Assembly (NCBI RefSeq): GCF_900217795.1
Contig: NZ_OBMQ01000014.1
Location: forward strand, 1 to 64,000
Reading direction: 5' to 3'
Origin: Ureibacillus xyleni
GTDB taxonomy: Bacteria > Bacillota > Bacilli > Bacillales_A > Planococcaceae
Length of the DNA: 64,000 bases
The notes beneath the pieces were generated by a model. The model did no database searches. It worked only from the letters and a program-made list of their open reading frames with translations, and was not told where the DNA came from. Position 1 is the first letter of the stretch. Each line of letters opens with the position of its first letter. The translations under genes were made by a program, and so were the position numbers. This document shows positions 1 through 9,293 of the stretch, piece by piece.

Positions 1-63
1 GTATCTAAAAAAAGTATGTCAAGGTTCTTATTGAAATCGAGAAGAACCAAATAGCATCAACTA

Positions 64-1665
64 TTGAACCTAATTATTTATGTGCGAAGTTTGAGTTATT
101 TAGAATATGACGAACATCAATATTTTGACGAAGCATTAAGTGAGTTAACGGAAGGAATTAAACTCTTCGAAAAAATGGAAGCTGAAAATCGATTAGAAGA
201 GGTCAATTTTTATCCAATTGCATTAAATAAAAGAGCCGATTTGTTAATAGAAAAACAATTAGTTATGGAAGCCATGCAAGATTTTAGTCATTCAATGTAT
301 GTTCAGAAAAAATTTGCGATTAATGGTGAAATTAAAAATAAACTTTGTTATTTTTCAGCTTTAGATGGATATTTTGAAATTCTAAGCCAAATCGAAAATT
401 ATGAGCATGTGTTACTAGATATTTGTAATGAATTAATATATATTGTTGATCAATTGATTGAAGATGGTGAATTCAGTATTGAAGATGGTATCATTGATAA
501 AATGTATATTCGACGATACATTATCAATCGGGATGTAGGCGATTTTGAACGAGCATTAATAGATATTAGTGCTGCTATTAATATTCAAAAATTACGATTG
601 GATAAAGGAGTTTTGAGTGTAAAATCCTCATTGGCAGAACTATTCCGTTATAGAGGAAAATTACTCCATATTGAATTCAGAGACCTCGAACATGCTATAA
701 ATGACTTTACTGAAAATATTTATTTAGAAAGAACTTTAGATGAACCGAATTTATCTGAATTATGCTACGATTATAGAATACGCGCCAACCTTTATTGGGA
801 ACTAGAACAATATGAGAATGCAATTCAAGACTATACAGAAATTATTACAATATGCTTAGATTATTATCAAAAGGAAAAAGAGTTTAATTCAATTTTTTTA
901 ACAGAGAGTTTGAATCGTCGAGCAAATTACTATAAAAGTCAAGGTAGAATAAAAGAAGCAATAAATGACTATAGTTTATTGATTAATATTATAAGAAAAA
1001 ATATCGAAAATAATGATTTCACTGATCTCAATCTTCTTTTAAAAAGCCTGTTAAATCGAGGAAATAGTTTTATGGATTTGGAACGATATCAGGATGCATT
1101 TGGAGATTATAGTGAATTGCTTGAACTAGTTTCTGATAATTTATATGAAGAAAATGAAGCAATAGATGATATTTTTGATGTAACAATTCGAGCACTATTA
1201 GCTCAAAGTCATGTTTTAGAAAAAATGCAACGACTACCTGAAGCAGTTAAGGTTTTAGACGAGCTAATTGAACTAGTATTGGATATAAATGAAAAAGATC
1301 GTCTTAAGGAACTTTTCATTCCATCGTTTAAAAAAGCAGCAATTTTGGAAGAACTAGGCGAATATGCTGAAGCATTAGCCACGTATAATAATTTTATTGA
1401 AGCTGTTATTGATCAGGTCACAGAAGATTTGGATTGTTTAAAAGATATAAGCTATATAATTCATTATAGAAGTGCTTTACTTTATCATATAGACGACTTT
1501 GAAAATGCTTTAAAAGGAGCATTAAGAGCGGATAAGTATTTCCACTATTTATTAGAAAATGATATTCACATTGATATGGAGATGATCGAAGCGAATCAAG
1601 AGATTATCGATAATATTAAAGATTTATCCAAAAAAACAAAGAAGAAAAAGTTTTTATTCTGGTGA
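64..1665 (+). CDS. TPR-repeat protein, 5' end broken or missing
   Basis: The protein is built almost entirely of degenerate tetratricopeptide units of about 34-60 residues, each with the pattern A-x-x-D-(Y/F)-(S/T)-x-x-I/L (for example AIQDYTEIITI and AINDYSLLINI). It ends in a lysine-rich tail (KKTKKKKFLFW). There is no signal peptide or membrane segment, so it is probably a cytoplasmic protein-interaction scaffold; no catalytic domain is seen. The first possible start is a TTG at 64 with no convincing ribosome binding site. Bases 9-110 in another frame read as matching TPR sequence (EPNYLCAKFELFRI) that ends just where the main frame picks up the repeat. The true gene therefore probably begins upstream and is frameshifted near position 100, or the 5' end has decayed. 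TPR nature is clear; the partner and role are unknown. Confidence 0.75.
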   Translation: MNLIIYVRSLSYLEYDEHQYFDEALSELTEGIKLFEKMEAENRLEEVNFYPIALNKRADLLIEKQLVMEAMQDFSHSMYVQKKFAINGEIKNKLCYFSALDGYFEILSQIENYEHVLLDICNELIYIVDQLIEDGEFSIEDGIIDKMYIRRYIINRDVGDFERALIDISAAINIQKLRLDKGVLSVKSSLAELFRYRGKLLHIEFRDLEHAINDFTENIYLERTLDEPNLSELCYDYRIRANLYWELEQYENAIQDYTEIITICLDYYQKEKEFNSIFLTESLNRRANYYKSQGRIKEAINDYSLLINIIRKNIENNDFTDLNLLLKSLLNRGNSFMDLERYQDAFGDYSELLELVSDNLYEENEAIDDIFDVTIRALLAQSHVLEKMQRLPEAVKVLDELIELVLDINEKDRLKELFIPSFKKAAILEELGEYAEALATYNNFIEAVIDQVTEDLDCLKDISYIIHYRSALLYHIDDFENALKGALRADKYFHYLLENDIHIDMEMIEANQEIIDNIKDLSKKTKKKKFLFW

Positions 1666-1668
1666 TTA

Positions 1669-1714
1669 GCGCGCAATGTACAAGATGCTTTTTAGTCTTG
1701 TATGTTGCGCTTTC
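1669..1714 (+). terminator. Rho-independent terminator after the TPR gene
   Basis: A long imperfect stem (AGCGC..AATGTACAAGA against TCTTGTATGTTGCGCT) with a 10-base loop is followed by a T-rich stretch. It starts a few bases after the stop codon. Confidence 0.7.
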
Positions 1715-1771
1715 TTTCGTTTTTGATGATAAAATAGAAGTAATATTAAATTTTTGAGGTTTGGTGATTGG

Positions 1772-2836
1772 ATGAACATTTCTGTAGATGAGTTTACAAG
1801 AGTAAAAGAAGAAAACACAAAATTAAAGCAACTAGTAAGAAAGTATCAAAAAAGAATCGCCAATTCAGTCGACAAAAAAGAAGTTGAGTTTATTTTAAAC
1901 AATCTTATTCCAACTATGGACGAAGAGGTAGCTGGGTACTATGAAATTTTCTCTGAGATGAGCTGTCCTAAATTAACTTATCTTGAGCTGATCAAATTAA
2001 TTACGCTTTTATTTAAAACTAATAGGGCAGACCTTGCTACTTTTTACTGCCAACAGTACATAACGGAAAAGAATTTAGACGAGGTGAAAGAGATAACTGA
2101 AGAGATGCAGGAAGAGTATCAAAAAGTTTTAACTGGGTTAAGTAAAGAGGTTTTAAAAAAGAACTCTACAGAAGTTCATCTAAAAATCTATTTTGAAATC
2201 TTCTCCTATCAGCCAAATTTAAAATTAAGCTTTGTTATCTTCCCCCAGTTATTGGAACAAAATATTTACAATCTAACGAATAAGATTTTTGATCTTCGTA
2301 ACGACTACTGGTTATTAAAACTATTTTTTATTGTTAGTTATTATTGTCCTAAACTGATACAAGAATATTTGGATTACTTAGCGAGCCATTGGGATATAAT
2401 CAATCGTTGGGTTAAGGAAGAGAATTTACCAACTTGGGAGTTCTATGTAAACCTTGCAAACCACACACAAATGAAGAAAAAGGTAACTGCACTCAAAGAA
2501 TATTATCAAGCGAAAAGCAATGGTCTAAAATCTCCAGCATTGATTGAACCGGAGCCATCAATATCAAATAATCAGATTGATACAAAGCAATGGGAAAAAT
2601 GTAGTGAAGTCAGAAAGTATGGATATGAACTTAAAAACAAAACAATAGAACAGCGACGAGTAGCATTACAAACTGCAATGAAACATATCCCACTATCCAA
2701 AATCCAATCGCATATTCATTGGCTACTCCAAAATTCCTATAAGAAAAACGGAGTACATGGAGATTTTAGCAAAGCAATCAATGCTTATGAAATGGACTTG
2801 GAATATCTTCAAAAATTCTTTTATAAGGATTTATAA
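1772..2836 (+). CDS. Hypothetical protein with N-terminal coiled coil
   Basis: This 354-residue protein is not recognised. Residues 5-35 are heptad-like and rich in E, K and L, suggesting a short coiled coil. The rest is predicted helical and hydrophilic, with no signal peptide, membrane segment or obvious catalytic motif. The ATG at 1772 is chosen because GGTG lies five bases and GAGG twelve bases upstream; an in-frame TTG at 1754 would add six residues. It is separated from the TPR gene by a terminator and so is probably transcribed alone. Composition is AT-rich like its upstream neighbour. The function is unknown. Confidence 0.7.
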   Translation: MNISVDEFTRVKEENTKLKQLVRKYQKRIANSVDKKEVEFILNNLIPTMDEEVAGYYEIFSEMSCPKLTYLELIKLITLLFKTNRADLATFYCQQYITEKNLDEVKEITEEMQEEYQKVLTGLSKEVLKKNSTEVHLKIYFEIFSYQPNLKLSFVIFPQLLEQNIYNLTNKIFDLRNDYWLLKLFFIVSYYCPKLIQEYLDYLASHWDIINRWVKEENLPTWEFYVNLANHTQMKKKVTALKEYYQAKSNGLKSPALIEPEPSISNNQIDTKQWEKCSEVRKYGYELKNKTIEQRRVALQTAMKHIPLSKIQSHIHWLLQNSYKKNGVHGDFSKAINAYEMDLEYLQKFFYKDL

Positions 2837-2895
2837 TAGTTTTTGAATACTTTAAAACTATAGCTTTGGAGGAGAGCAAGAGCATAGGATTTAGT

Positions 2896-2930
2896 AACGC
2901 CGTTCAAATGTGGACGGTGTTTTCTTTTTG
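2896..2930 (+). terminator. Rho-independent terminator
   Basis: Stem AACGCCGT / ACGGTGTT (one G-U pair) with a ten-base loop and a T-rich tail. It ends the hypothetical gene and isolates it from the fructose operon. Confidence 0.75.
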
Positions 2931-2935
2931 TCTTT

Positions 2936-3016
2936 TGGGAAATCGGACACTTTTATTGGGAAATCGGACGCTTTTGCTGGGAAATCCGACACAATCATTG
3001 GGAAATCCCACACTTT
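2936..3016. repeat. Four tandem copies of a 21-bp intergenic repeat
   Basis: The unit TGGGAAATCGGACACTTTTAT occurs at 2936, 2957, 2978 and 2999, the last copy cut short. Copies differ at a few bases (GGACAC, GGACGC, CCGACAC, CCCACAC). Every copy keeps TGGGAAATC. It lies between a terminator and the fruK start. Confidence 0.9.
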
Positions 3017-3101
3017 AAAATTTGACGGGTAGACTCGGCAAAAAAGGAAACACTATTTTTTTAAGGAAATCAATTTTGTCATACAAAAAGGTGGCTTATT
3101 T

Positions 3102-4019
3102 ATGATTTACACAGTAACCCTAAATCCATCCATTGATTATGTCATTGAAGTTGACCAAGTGCATTTAGGTGGTTTAAATCGGACGAAAACCGAAGAAAAG
3201 CTCCCAGGTGGAAAGGGCATTAACGTTACGCAAGTGCTCCATCGTTTAGGTGTCCACAGTACGGCACTTGGGTTTATTGGTGGTTTTACAGGAGACTATA
3301 TCGAACGCTTTTTACAAACGCAACATCTTTCAACAGACTTTATCAAAGTTCATGAAGATACAAGAATTAACGTGAAACTCAAATCCGAAACGGCAGAAAC
3401 AGAAATCAATGCAAAAGGCCCAACGATCACACCAGAAAATTATGAAGCATTAAAGGGCAAAATTCATAACTTAACTAATAACGATACGCTCGTTTTATCC
3501 GGGAGTATCCCGTCTTCATTGCCACCTTCTACATATGAAGAACTTGTAGAAATTTGTTCACGCAACAATACCAGATTTGTCGTTGATGCAGAAGGGGAAC
3601 TGCTTAAAAAAACGCTTTACTTTAAACCTTTTCTGATTAAACCAAATCATCACGAGCTCGGGCAGTTGTTCAATACAAAGATAACGTCAATCGATGAAGC
3701 TGTCCCACATGCCAAGGAGCTCATTACTATGGGGGCACAAAATGTAATTGTGTCACTTGCTGGGGGTGGCGCTGTTTTTGTAAATAACTCGGCAGTATAC
3801 ACAGCAAGCGCACCAAAAGGCGAAGTGAAAAGCTCAGTTGGCGCAGGAGACTCCATGGTGGCAGGTTTTCTTGCAGCCTATGAGCAAACAAAATCAATTG
3901 AAGAAGCTTTCCGTTTTAGCATTGCTTCTGGAAGTGCCACGGCTTTTTCCCTCGGGTTATGTACAAAAGAAAAAGTTGAAAGCCTACTACCACAAGTAAA
4001 ACTGGAAAAAGGAGACTAG
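3102..4019 (+). CDS. fruK: 1-phosphofructokinase
   Basis: A PfkB-family sugar kinase of 305 residues, the usual family length, which phosphorylates fructose-1-phosphate to fructose-1,6-bisphosphate using ATP. The N-terminal TLNPSIDY and the GGKGINVTQ substrate motif are present. The C-terminal SVGAGDSMVAGF motif places the catalytic Asp at residue 250. It starts at ATG 3102 after AAAAAGGTGGC and lies four bases upstream of fruA. The pairing with a fructose permease gives the substrate. The usual DeoR-type fruR gene is absent in front of fruK here, so the operon regulator must lie elsewhere. Confidence 0.95.
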   Translation: MIYTVTLNPSIDYVIEVDQVHLGGLNRTKTEEKLPGGKGINVTQVLHRLGVHSTALGFIGGFTGDYIERFLQTQHLSTDFIKVHEDTRINVKLKSETAETEINAKGPTITPENYEALKGKIHNLTNNDTLVLSGSIPSSLPPSTYEELVEICSRNNTRFVVDAEGELLKKTLYFKPFLIKPNHHELGQLFNTKITSIDEAVPHAKELITMGAQNVIVSLAGGGAVFVNNSAVYTASAPKGEVKSSVGAGDSMVAGFLAAYEQTKSIEEAFRFSIASGSATAFSLGLCTKEKVESLLPQVKLEKGD

Positions 4020-4023
4020 CATC

Positions 4024-5901
4024 ATGAAAATCACAGAATTACTCACAAAAGATACCATCGCCCTTTCATTAAATAGTCAACAAAAGGAACCGGTTTTAGA
4101 AGAATTAACGAATGTCCTATATTCTGCTGGGAAACTAACAGATAAAGAAGAGTTCAAAAGTGCAATTTTAGCAAGGGAACAGCAAAGTACAACAGGGATA
4201 GGAGAAGGGATTGCCATTCCTCATGCGAAAACAAAAGCAGTAAAAGAAGCGGCCATTTGCTTTGGGCGCTCTAAAGATGGAGTCAATTTTGAGTCCCTCG
4301 ATGGACAACCTGCTTATCTGTTCTTCATGATTGCGGCCCCAGAAGGAGCAAATAATACCCATCTTGAGGCTTTGTCACGACTATCTTCTATCTTACTAAT
4401 TGAAGATGTTCGCAGACAGCTGTTAGAAGCATCTTCCGAACAAGATGTAATCGACATTGTGAATCGATACGACACGGAAGACGAAGAAGAAGACCAAACG
4501 ATGGAAGGGAAGCAAAAGTTTATTGTTGCGGTTACGGCGTGTCCAACTGGGATTGCCCATACGTACATGGCAGCGGATTCATTAAGGGCAAAAGCCGCTG
4601 AAATGGGAGTAGACATCAAAGTAGAGACAAGAGGTTCGAGTGGTGCGAAAAACGTTCTAACACAACAAGAAATACAAGAAGCTGTGGCGGTTATTGTTGC
4701 GGCCGATACAAACGTAGGCATGGACCGTTTTAATGGAAAACATGTCATCGAAACTCCAGTGGCTGATGGAATTCGTAGACCACAAGAATTAATTGAACTG
4801 GCATTAAACCAAGACGCTCCTGTATATAAAGGCAGTGGAAATACAACGAACAATGAAACAACGGAGGGCAGAAGAGGAATTGGTTCTACCATTTACAAAC
4901 ATTTGATGAATGGTGTTTCAAACATGCTTCCATTTGTTGTAGGTGGTGGGATTTTAATTGCCATTAGCTTTATGTTTGGGATTCACGCAGCAGATCCGAA
5001 TGACCCTACCTACAATCCATTTGCTGAGGCATTGAACAAAATCGGTGGAGGTAGTGCTTTTGCTTTAATGATTCCAGTGCTATCTGGTTTTATCGCTAGT
5101 AGTATTGCCGATCGTCCGGGTTTTGCTCCTGGTATGGTGGGAGGAATGCTTGCTGCAAGTGGCGGTGCGGGCTTTTTAGGTGGTCTTGTTGCCGGATTTT
5201 TAGCTGGATATTTAGTGGAAGGATTAAAAAAACTACTTTCTGGTTTACCTTCATCTATTGAAGGGATAAAAACGATATTGCTTTATCCATTGTTAGGGAT
5301 TGCACTAACCGGTTTAATTATGTATTACGTCATCAATAAACCAGTAGGCGCATTAAACACAGCGATTTCGGAATGGTTAGCCGGATTAGGAACAGGTAAT
5401 GCTGTGTTACTTGGAATCGTGCTCGGTCTCATGATGGCATTTGATATGGGTGGACCAGTAAACAAAGCCGCTTATGTATTTGGTACAGGCCTTTTAGCAA
5501 ATGGTGTATATGAACCAATGGCGGCAATTATGGCAGCTGGTATGGTTCCTCCGTTAGCCATCGCGATTGCAACTACTATTTTTAGAAGAAAATTTACAAA
5601 ACAAGAACAAGAAGCAGGAAAGGTCAACTACATTATGGGGTTATCCTTTATTACAGAAGGTGCGATTCCATTTGCAGCAGCAGACCCAATTCGTGTCATC
5701 CCGTCTCTTATGGTTGGTTCCGCAATAGCTGGAGCACTGTCGATGATGTTTAGTATCGGTTTACGTGCACCACATGGAGGAGTATTTGTTATCCCACTAG
5801 TAGAAGGCGGTTGGTTGCTGTATTTACTAGCAATTGTCATAGGCGCAATTGTTTCAGCTATCATTTTAGGAATTGTGAAACGACCAACTGTTGCGAAATA
5901 G
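4024..5901 (+). CDS. fruA: Fructose-specific PTS enzyme IIABC
   Basis: This membrane permease takes up fructose and phosphorylates it to fructose-1-phosphate. The order is IIA (residues 1-150, phospho-His 67 in GIAIPHAKT), an acidic linker (TEDEEEDQ), IIB (about 165-265, phospho-Cys 173 in ACPTGIAHTYMAADS) and IIC (about 285-620) with a chain of hydrophobic segments. Length and order match Bacillus FruA. It follows fruK by four bases. Its phosphoryl donors HPr and Enzyme I are encoded directly downstream, so the whole relay is in one probable operon. Confidence 0.96.
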   Translation: MKITELLTKDTIALSLNSQQKEPVLEELTNVLYSAGKLTDKEEFKSAILAREQQSTTGIGEGIAIPHAKTKAVKEAAICFGRSKDGVNFESLDGQPAYLFFMIAAPEGANNTHLEALSRLSSILLIEDVRRQLLEASSEQDVIDIVNRYDTEDEEEDQTMEGKQKFIVAVTACPTGIAHTYMAADSLRAKAAEMGVDIKVETRGSSGAKNVLTQQEIQEAVAVIVAADTNVGMDRFNGKHVIETPVADGIRRPQELIELALNQDAPVYKGSGNTTNNETTEGRRGIGSTIYKHLMNGVSNMLPFVVGGGILIAISFMFGIHAADPNDPTYNPFAEALNKIGGGSAFALMIPVLSGFIASSIADRPGFAPGMVGGMLAASGGAGFLGGLVAGFLAGYLVEGLKKLLSGLPSSIEGIKTILLYPLLGIALTGLIMYYVINKPVGALNTAISEWLAGLGTGNAVLLGIVLGLMMAFDMGGPVNKAAYVFGTGLLANGVYEPMAAIMAAGMVPPLAIAIATTIFRRKFTKQEQEAGKVNYIMGLSFITEGAIPFAAADPIRVIPSLMVGSAIAGALSMMFSIGLRAPHGGVFVIPLVEGGWLLYLLAIVIGAIVSAIILGIVKRPTVAK

Positions 5902-5962
5902 GAATGAACGATTGTATCCCTGTCGATTATGATATAGAACTTAAAAAATTGGAGGAATCAAT

Positions 5963-6229
5963 ATGACTGAAAAAAACTATACCATCACAAGTGAACAAGG
6001 AATTCATGCTCGTCCTGCAACGGTAATTGTTGGGGCATTAACAAACTTTAAATCAGATGTCAAAATAGAATATAGAGGAAAACAGGCCAATTTAAAATCA
6101 ATTATGGGGGTCATGGCACTTGGAATTCCAAATGGGGCATCCATTAAAATTACGGCTGATGGTGAAGACGAAGCACAAGTGATTAAAACAATGGATGACA
6201 TTATGAAAAAAGAAGGTCTTGCTGAATAA
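5963..6229 (+). CDS. ptsH: Phosphocarrier protein HPr
   Basis: An 88-residue HPr that carries phosphate from Enzyme I to FruA. His15 lies in GIHARPAT. The regulatory Ser46 lies in KSIMGVM, so it should be a substrate of an HPr kinase, which is not in this window. The start at 5963 has GGAGGAA eight bases upstream. The gap to fruA is 61 bp with no terminator, and ptsI follows by 14 bp. In many Bacillales ptsHI sit in a separate locus; here they are attached to the fructose genes. Confidence 0.95.
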   Translation: MTEKNYTITSEQGIHARPATVIVGALTNFKSDVKIEYRGKQANLKSIMGVMALGIPNGASIKITADGEDEAQVIKTMDDIMKKEGLAE

Positions 6230-6243
6230 AGGAGAAATTCAAT

Positions 6244-7965
6244 ATGTCGATTATGATTGAAGGAATTGCAGCTTCTCCCGGAATATGCATTGCCAAAGCG
6301 TTCAAATTGCAACATCAAGAACTCCATGTAGAGAAAAAAAGTATCATAAATACAGCGGAAGAAATACGTCGCTTTGAAATGATGATGGACAAAACAAAAA
6401 CTGAACTTGAAGGGATTAAAGCAGAAACGAGCCAAAAGCTGGGGGAAGATAAAGCTGAAATTTTTGCTGCACATCTTCTTATTTTAAGTGATCCGGAGTT
6501 TATACAACCGATTAAAGATAAAGTGACGAATGATTCGGTAAATGCTGAATTTGCTCTTAAGGAAGTGGCTGCCATGTTTATCGGGTTGTTTGAAAATATG
6601 GATAATGAATATATGAGAGAACGGGCAGCAGATATTCGGGATGTTACAAAGCGACTTACTGGACATCTTTTAGGGCAACAGGTAGCTAGTCCAAATATGA
6701 TTTCAGAAGAAGTGGTCATTATTGCAGAGGACTTAACCCCATCCGATACTGCACAACTAAATCGCCAATATGTGAAAGGGTTTACAACAAATATTGGAGG
6801 TCGTACCTCTCATTCTGCCATTATGGCGCGTTCCATGGAAATCCCAGCTGTCGTAGGAACGAAAAACGTGATGGCACAAATTGAAAATGACATGCTCGTG
6901 ATAGTAGATGGCCTTGAAGGAAAAGTGATTGCAAATCCAACAGAAAAAGAAATCGCATTATACGCAAAGAAAAAAGCGGCATTTGAAAACCAAAAGATAG
7001 AGTGGGCAAAATTAAAGAATGAAAAAACCATAACAACAGATGGTCATCAAGTAGAACTTGCAGCAAATATCGGCACCCCAGCAGATGTGCAAGGTGTTCT
7101 CGAAAACGGTGGGGAAGCAATTGGACTTTACCGTACTGAGTTTTTATACATGGGACGCTCACAATTACCTACAGAAGAAGAACAATTTAAAGCTTACAAA
7201 ACGGTGTTAGAAAGTATGGAAGGTAAACCAGTTGTTGTCCGCACGTTAGATATTGGTGGCGACAAAGAACTGCATTACCTTGACTTACCGAAAGAATTGA
7301 ATCCTTTTCTCGGTTTTCGTGCAATCCGTCTTTGTTTAAGTATGCAAGACATGTTCCGTACCCAGCTACGCGCACTGCTTCGTTCGAGTGCTTACGGAAA
7401 TTTAAAAATTATGTTTCCAATGATTGCAACATTAGATGAGTTTCGTGATGCAAAGGCAATTCTTTTAGAGGAGAAGGAGCAACTTCAACAAATGGGTGTT
7501 CAAGTTGCGGAAAATATTGAACTAGGAATCATGGTGGAAATCCCTTCAACAGCAGTCATGGCAGATGTGTTCGCCAAAGAAGTTGATTTCTTTTCAATTG
7601 GTACCAATGATTTAATTCAATATACATTAGCAGCGGACCGAATGAATGAAAGGGTTTCTTATTTATATCAGCCATACAATCCAGCCATTTTACGTTTAAT
7701 AAAAAATGTAATTGATGCCGCGCACAACCATGGCAAGTGGGTTGGAATGTGTGGAGAAATGGCTGGAGATGAAGTAGCCATCCCGATTTTATTAGGACTC
7801 GGACTAGATGAATTTAGCATGAGCGCAACGTCCATCTTAAAAGCAAGAAGCCAAATTTCAACTTTATCTCGTGCCGATATGATGTCAATCGCAGAAAAAA
7901 CTTTAGTAATGAAAAATGCGGAAGAGGTTAAACAATTTATAACATCCAATGTGTTAAGGGGCTAA
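6244..7965 (+). CDS. ptsI: PTS Enzyme I (phosphoenolpyruvate-protein phosphotransferase)
   Basis: A 573-residue cytoplasmic enzyme that takes phosphate from phosphoenolpyruvate and passes it to HPr. The N-terminal domain has the phosphorylatable His190 in [13 protein letters not shown]. The C-terminal PEP-binding barrel includes RTLDIGGDK, the signature [17 protein letters not shown] and active-site Cys503 in GMCGEMAGD. Length matches family members (about 570). It is the last gene of the fruK-fruA-ptsH-ptsI run and is followed by a terminator. Confidence 0.96.
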   Translation: MSIMIEGIAASPGICIAKAFKLQHQELHVEKKSIINTAEEIRRFEMMMDKTKTELEGIKAETSQKLGEDKAEIFAAHLLILSDPEFIQPIKDKVTNDSVNAEFALKEVAAMFIGLFENMDNEYMRERAADIRDVTKRLTGHLLGQQVASPNMISEEVVIIAEDLTPSDTAQLNRQYVKGFTTNIGGRTSHSAIMARSMEIPAVVGTKNVMAQIENDMLVIVDGLEGKVIANPTEKEIALYAKKKAAFENQKIEWAKLKNEKTITTDGHQVELAANIGTPADVQGVLENGGEAIGLYRTEFLYMGRSQLPTEEEQFKAYKTVLESMEGKPVVVRTLDIGGDKELHYLDLPKELNPFLGFRAIRLCLSMQDMFRTQLRALLRSSAYGNLKIMFPMIATLDEFRDAKAILLEEKEQLQQMGVQVAENIELGIMVEIPSTAVMADVFAKEVDFFSIGTNDLIQYTLAADRMNERVSYLYQPYNPAILRLIKNVIDAAHNHGKWVGMCGEMAGDEVAIPILLGLGLDEFSMSATSILKARSQISTLSRADMMSIAEKTLVMKNAEEVKQFITSNVLRG

Positions 7966-7975
7966 AATACAAGAA

Positions 7976-8010
7976 AGAGAGTACAATTCTCCTGCATTGT
8001 GCTCTTTTTC
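7976..8010 (+). terminator. Terminator of the fructose PTS operon
   Basis: Stem AGAGTACAAT / ATTGTGCTCT (one G-U pair) followed by TTTTT, just after the ptsI stop codon. Confidence 0.75.
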
Positions 8011-8140
8011 AATTTGTTGGGGAGTATTCCTATTAAACTAATTATGTTAAAATAGATATGGAAGGAAAATACAGATGAGTATTTTCTTATAAATTGACTA
8101 GCGGCGGTGAAATTTTAGACAAAGGGAAAGAGGGGATCTA

Positions 8141-8965
8141 ATGAATGCAAAACTAAAAGCAGTAGTAGACGCAATCGATACATACCAACTAACTTATCCT
8201 GAAGATGCTTGCGTACTTATTTTCGATACTGAGAAAGTAGTAGGATATAAAGCGGGGAAAACAGTAGATTTAAAGATTAAAGTTGGGGAAACTGTCGAAC
8301 AACACATAAATACAACAAGTGTCCATGCATTAAAAAGTGGAAAGCATATTCGTGAGGAGCGTGGCCCGGAACTTTTTGGTTTTGCTTATATCGCATCTGC
8401 TGTTCCTATTTTCGATAATGGACAAGTGGTTGGTGTGTGTACGGGTGTCATTTCCAATGATACGATTAACGAATTACGACATGTATCGAACGATCTATCT
8501 GCTTCTGTTGCAGAAATGTCCGTTACAACTGAGGAATTAACAAATGCAAGTGTTAATGTTTCAAAACAATTAGAGGAACTTTCTCATTTAGCTGAAACTG
8601 CAACCCATGACATTCAACAAATTAACTCCATTGTCAAATCCGTAAAAGACATTGCACAAAAATCAAAAATTTTAGGGCTTAATGCAGGAATCGAAGCAGC
8701 TCGTTCAGGGGTTCATGGTAGGGGCTTTGCAATTGTAGCAAATGAAATTCAAAAAATGGCTCAAGACAGTAACCAAAGCGCCGACACCATCACGAAAGAA
8801 CTGGAAAATATTAAGCATTCAATTGAATATATTAATAACTCAACAGCCCAAATTTCATCCTTCACACAGGAATATACAGCCAACATGCAACAAATGAGCC
8901 ACACATATACTAGCCTTAACATTGTTGGGCAAAAGCTAATGAATCTGAGTAATATTAGAAAATAA
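8141..8965 (+). CDS. Soluble methyl-accepting chemotaxis protein (YfmS-like)
   Basis: A 274-residue chemoreceptor with no membrane segment. Residues 1-115 form an N-terminal sensory region of unknown ligand. Residues 120-270 are a shortened MCP signalling domain whose hairpin tip is recognisable (ILGLNAGIEAARSGVHGRGF, then VANEIQKMA). It lacks HAMP and transmembrane segments, as does B. subtilis YfmS, a cytoplasmic receptor of similar size. It should feed the CheA/CheW system. The GAGGGG ribosome site supports the start at 8141. It stands alone between two terminators. The sensory ligand cannot be inferred. Confidence 0.85.
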   Translation: MNAKLKAVVDAIDTYQLTYPEDACVLIFDTEKVVGYKAGKTVDLKIKVGETVEQHINTTSVHALKSGKHIREERGPELFGFAYIASAVPIFDNGQVVGVCTGVISNDTINELRHVSNDLSASVAEMSVTTEELTNASVNVSKQLEELSHLAETATHDIQQINSIVKSVKDIAQKSKILGLNAGIEAARSGVHGRGFAIVANEIQKMAQDSNQSADTITKELENIKHSIEYINNSTAQISSFTQEYTANMQQMSHTYTSLNIVGQKLMNLSNIRK

Positions 8966-8976
8966 AAAATTCCATG

Positions 8977-9011
8977 TACAGCTACTTTTTAATTTTGGTA
9001 GCTGTATTTTT
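8977..9011 (+). terminator. Terminator after the chemoreceptor gene
   Basis: Stem TACAGCTAC / GTAGCTGTA with a T-rich tail, about a dozen bases after the stop codon. Confidence 0.8.
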
Positions 9012-9078
9012 AATGAACCAATGCAAAACCTTTACAAGAAATCCATATCACAGTAGATAAGAATACGAGTAAAACGGA

Positions 9079-9114
9079 AAAGGAACGCATGTAGGGGGTA
9101 ACATGCGTTCCTTT
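9079..9114 (-). terminator. Strong hairpin downstream of the left mini-protein pair
   Basis: A perfect 14-bp stem (AAAGGAACGCATGT / ACATGCGTTCCTTT) with an 8-base loop. On the minus strand it follows the 45-aa gene and is trailed by a pyrimidine-rich run. A related but less perfect hairpin occurs at 12547-12581. Confidence 0.8.
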
Positions 9115-9121
9115 CAACGAT

Positions 9122-9259
9122 TTATGCTGCTAAAGATAATGTTGTGTAAGAAATGATTGCTGGTTGAGTTGTTGCTTCAAGTGCTTTTTCAGCTTCTTCT
9201 TTAGTTTCAAATTGGAACATACGAACATTGTCATTTTCAAAAATTGTTAGTACCCACAT
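9122..9259 (-). CDS. 45-aa mini-protein, copy 1A
   Basis: This small gene encodes a 45-residue protein starting MWVLTIFENDNVRMFQFE and ending in TTLSLAA. The start ATG (9259-9257) has a TAGGAGGC ribosome site. It is nearly identical to the protein at 13011-13148, where two residues differ (N9K, E24Q), and shares MWVxTIFE and VRMF with the 40-aa neighbour. Differences between copies largely spare the protein, which argues for real translation. It has no signal peptide. The function is unknown, and no family name can be given with confidence. Confidence 0.75.
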   Translation of the reverse strand: MWVLTIFENDNVRMFQFETKEEAEKALEATTQPAIISYTTLSLAA

Positions 9260-9293
9260 AGTATAGCCTCCTAATATTGTTTAATCTCCAAAT

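Noticed and set aside
2936-3016. CRISPR-like array
   Set aside because: Contiguous 21-bp units with no spacers.
4314-4892. Long open frame on the minus strand inside fruA
   Set aside because: It is opposite a clear PTS gene, has no ribosome site and encodes a Ser/Cys-rich low-quality protein; it is a mirror of the real codon pattern.
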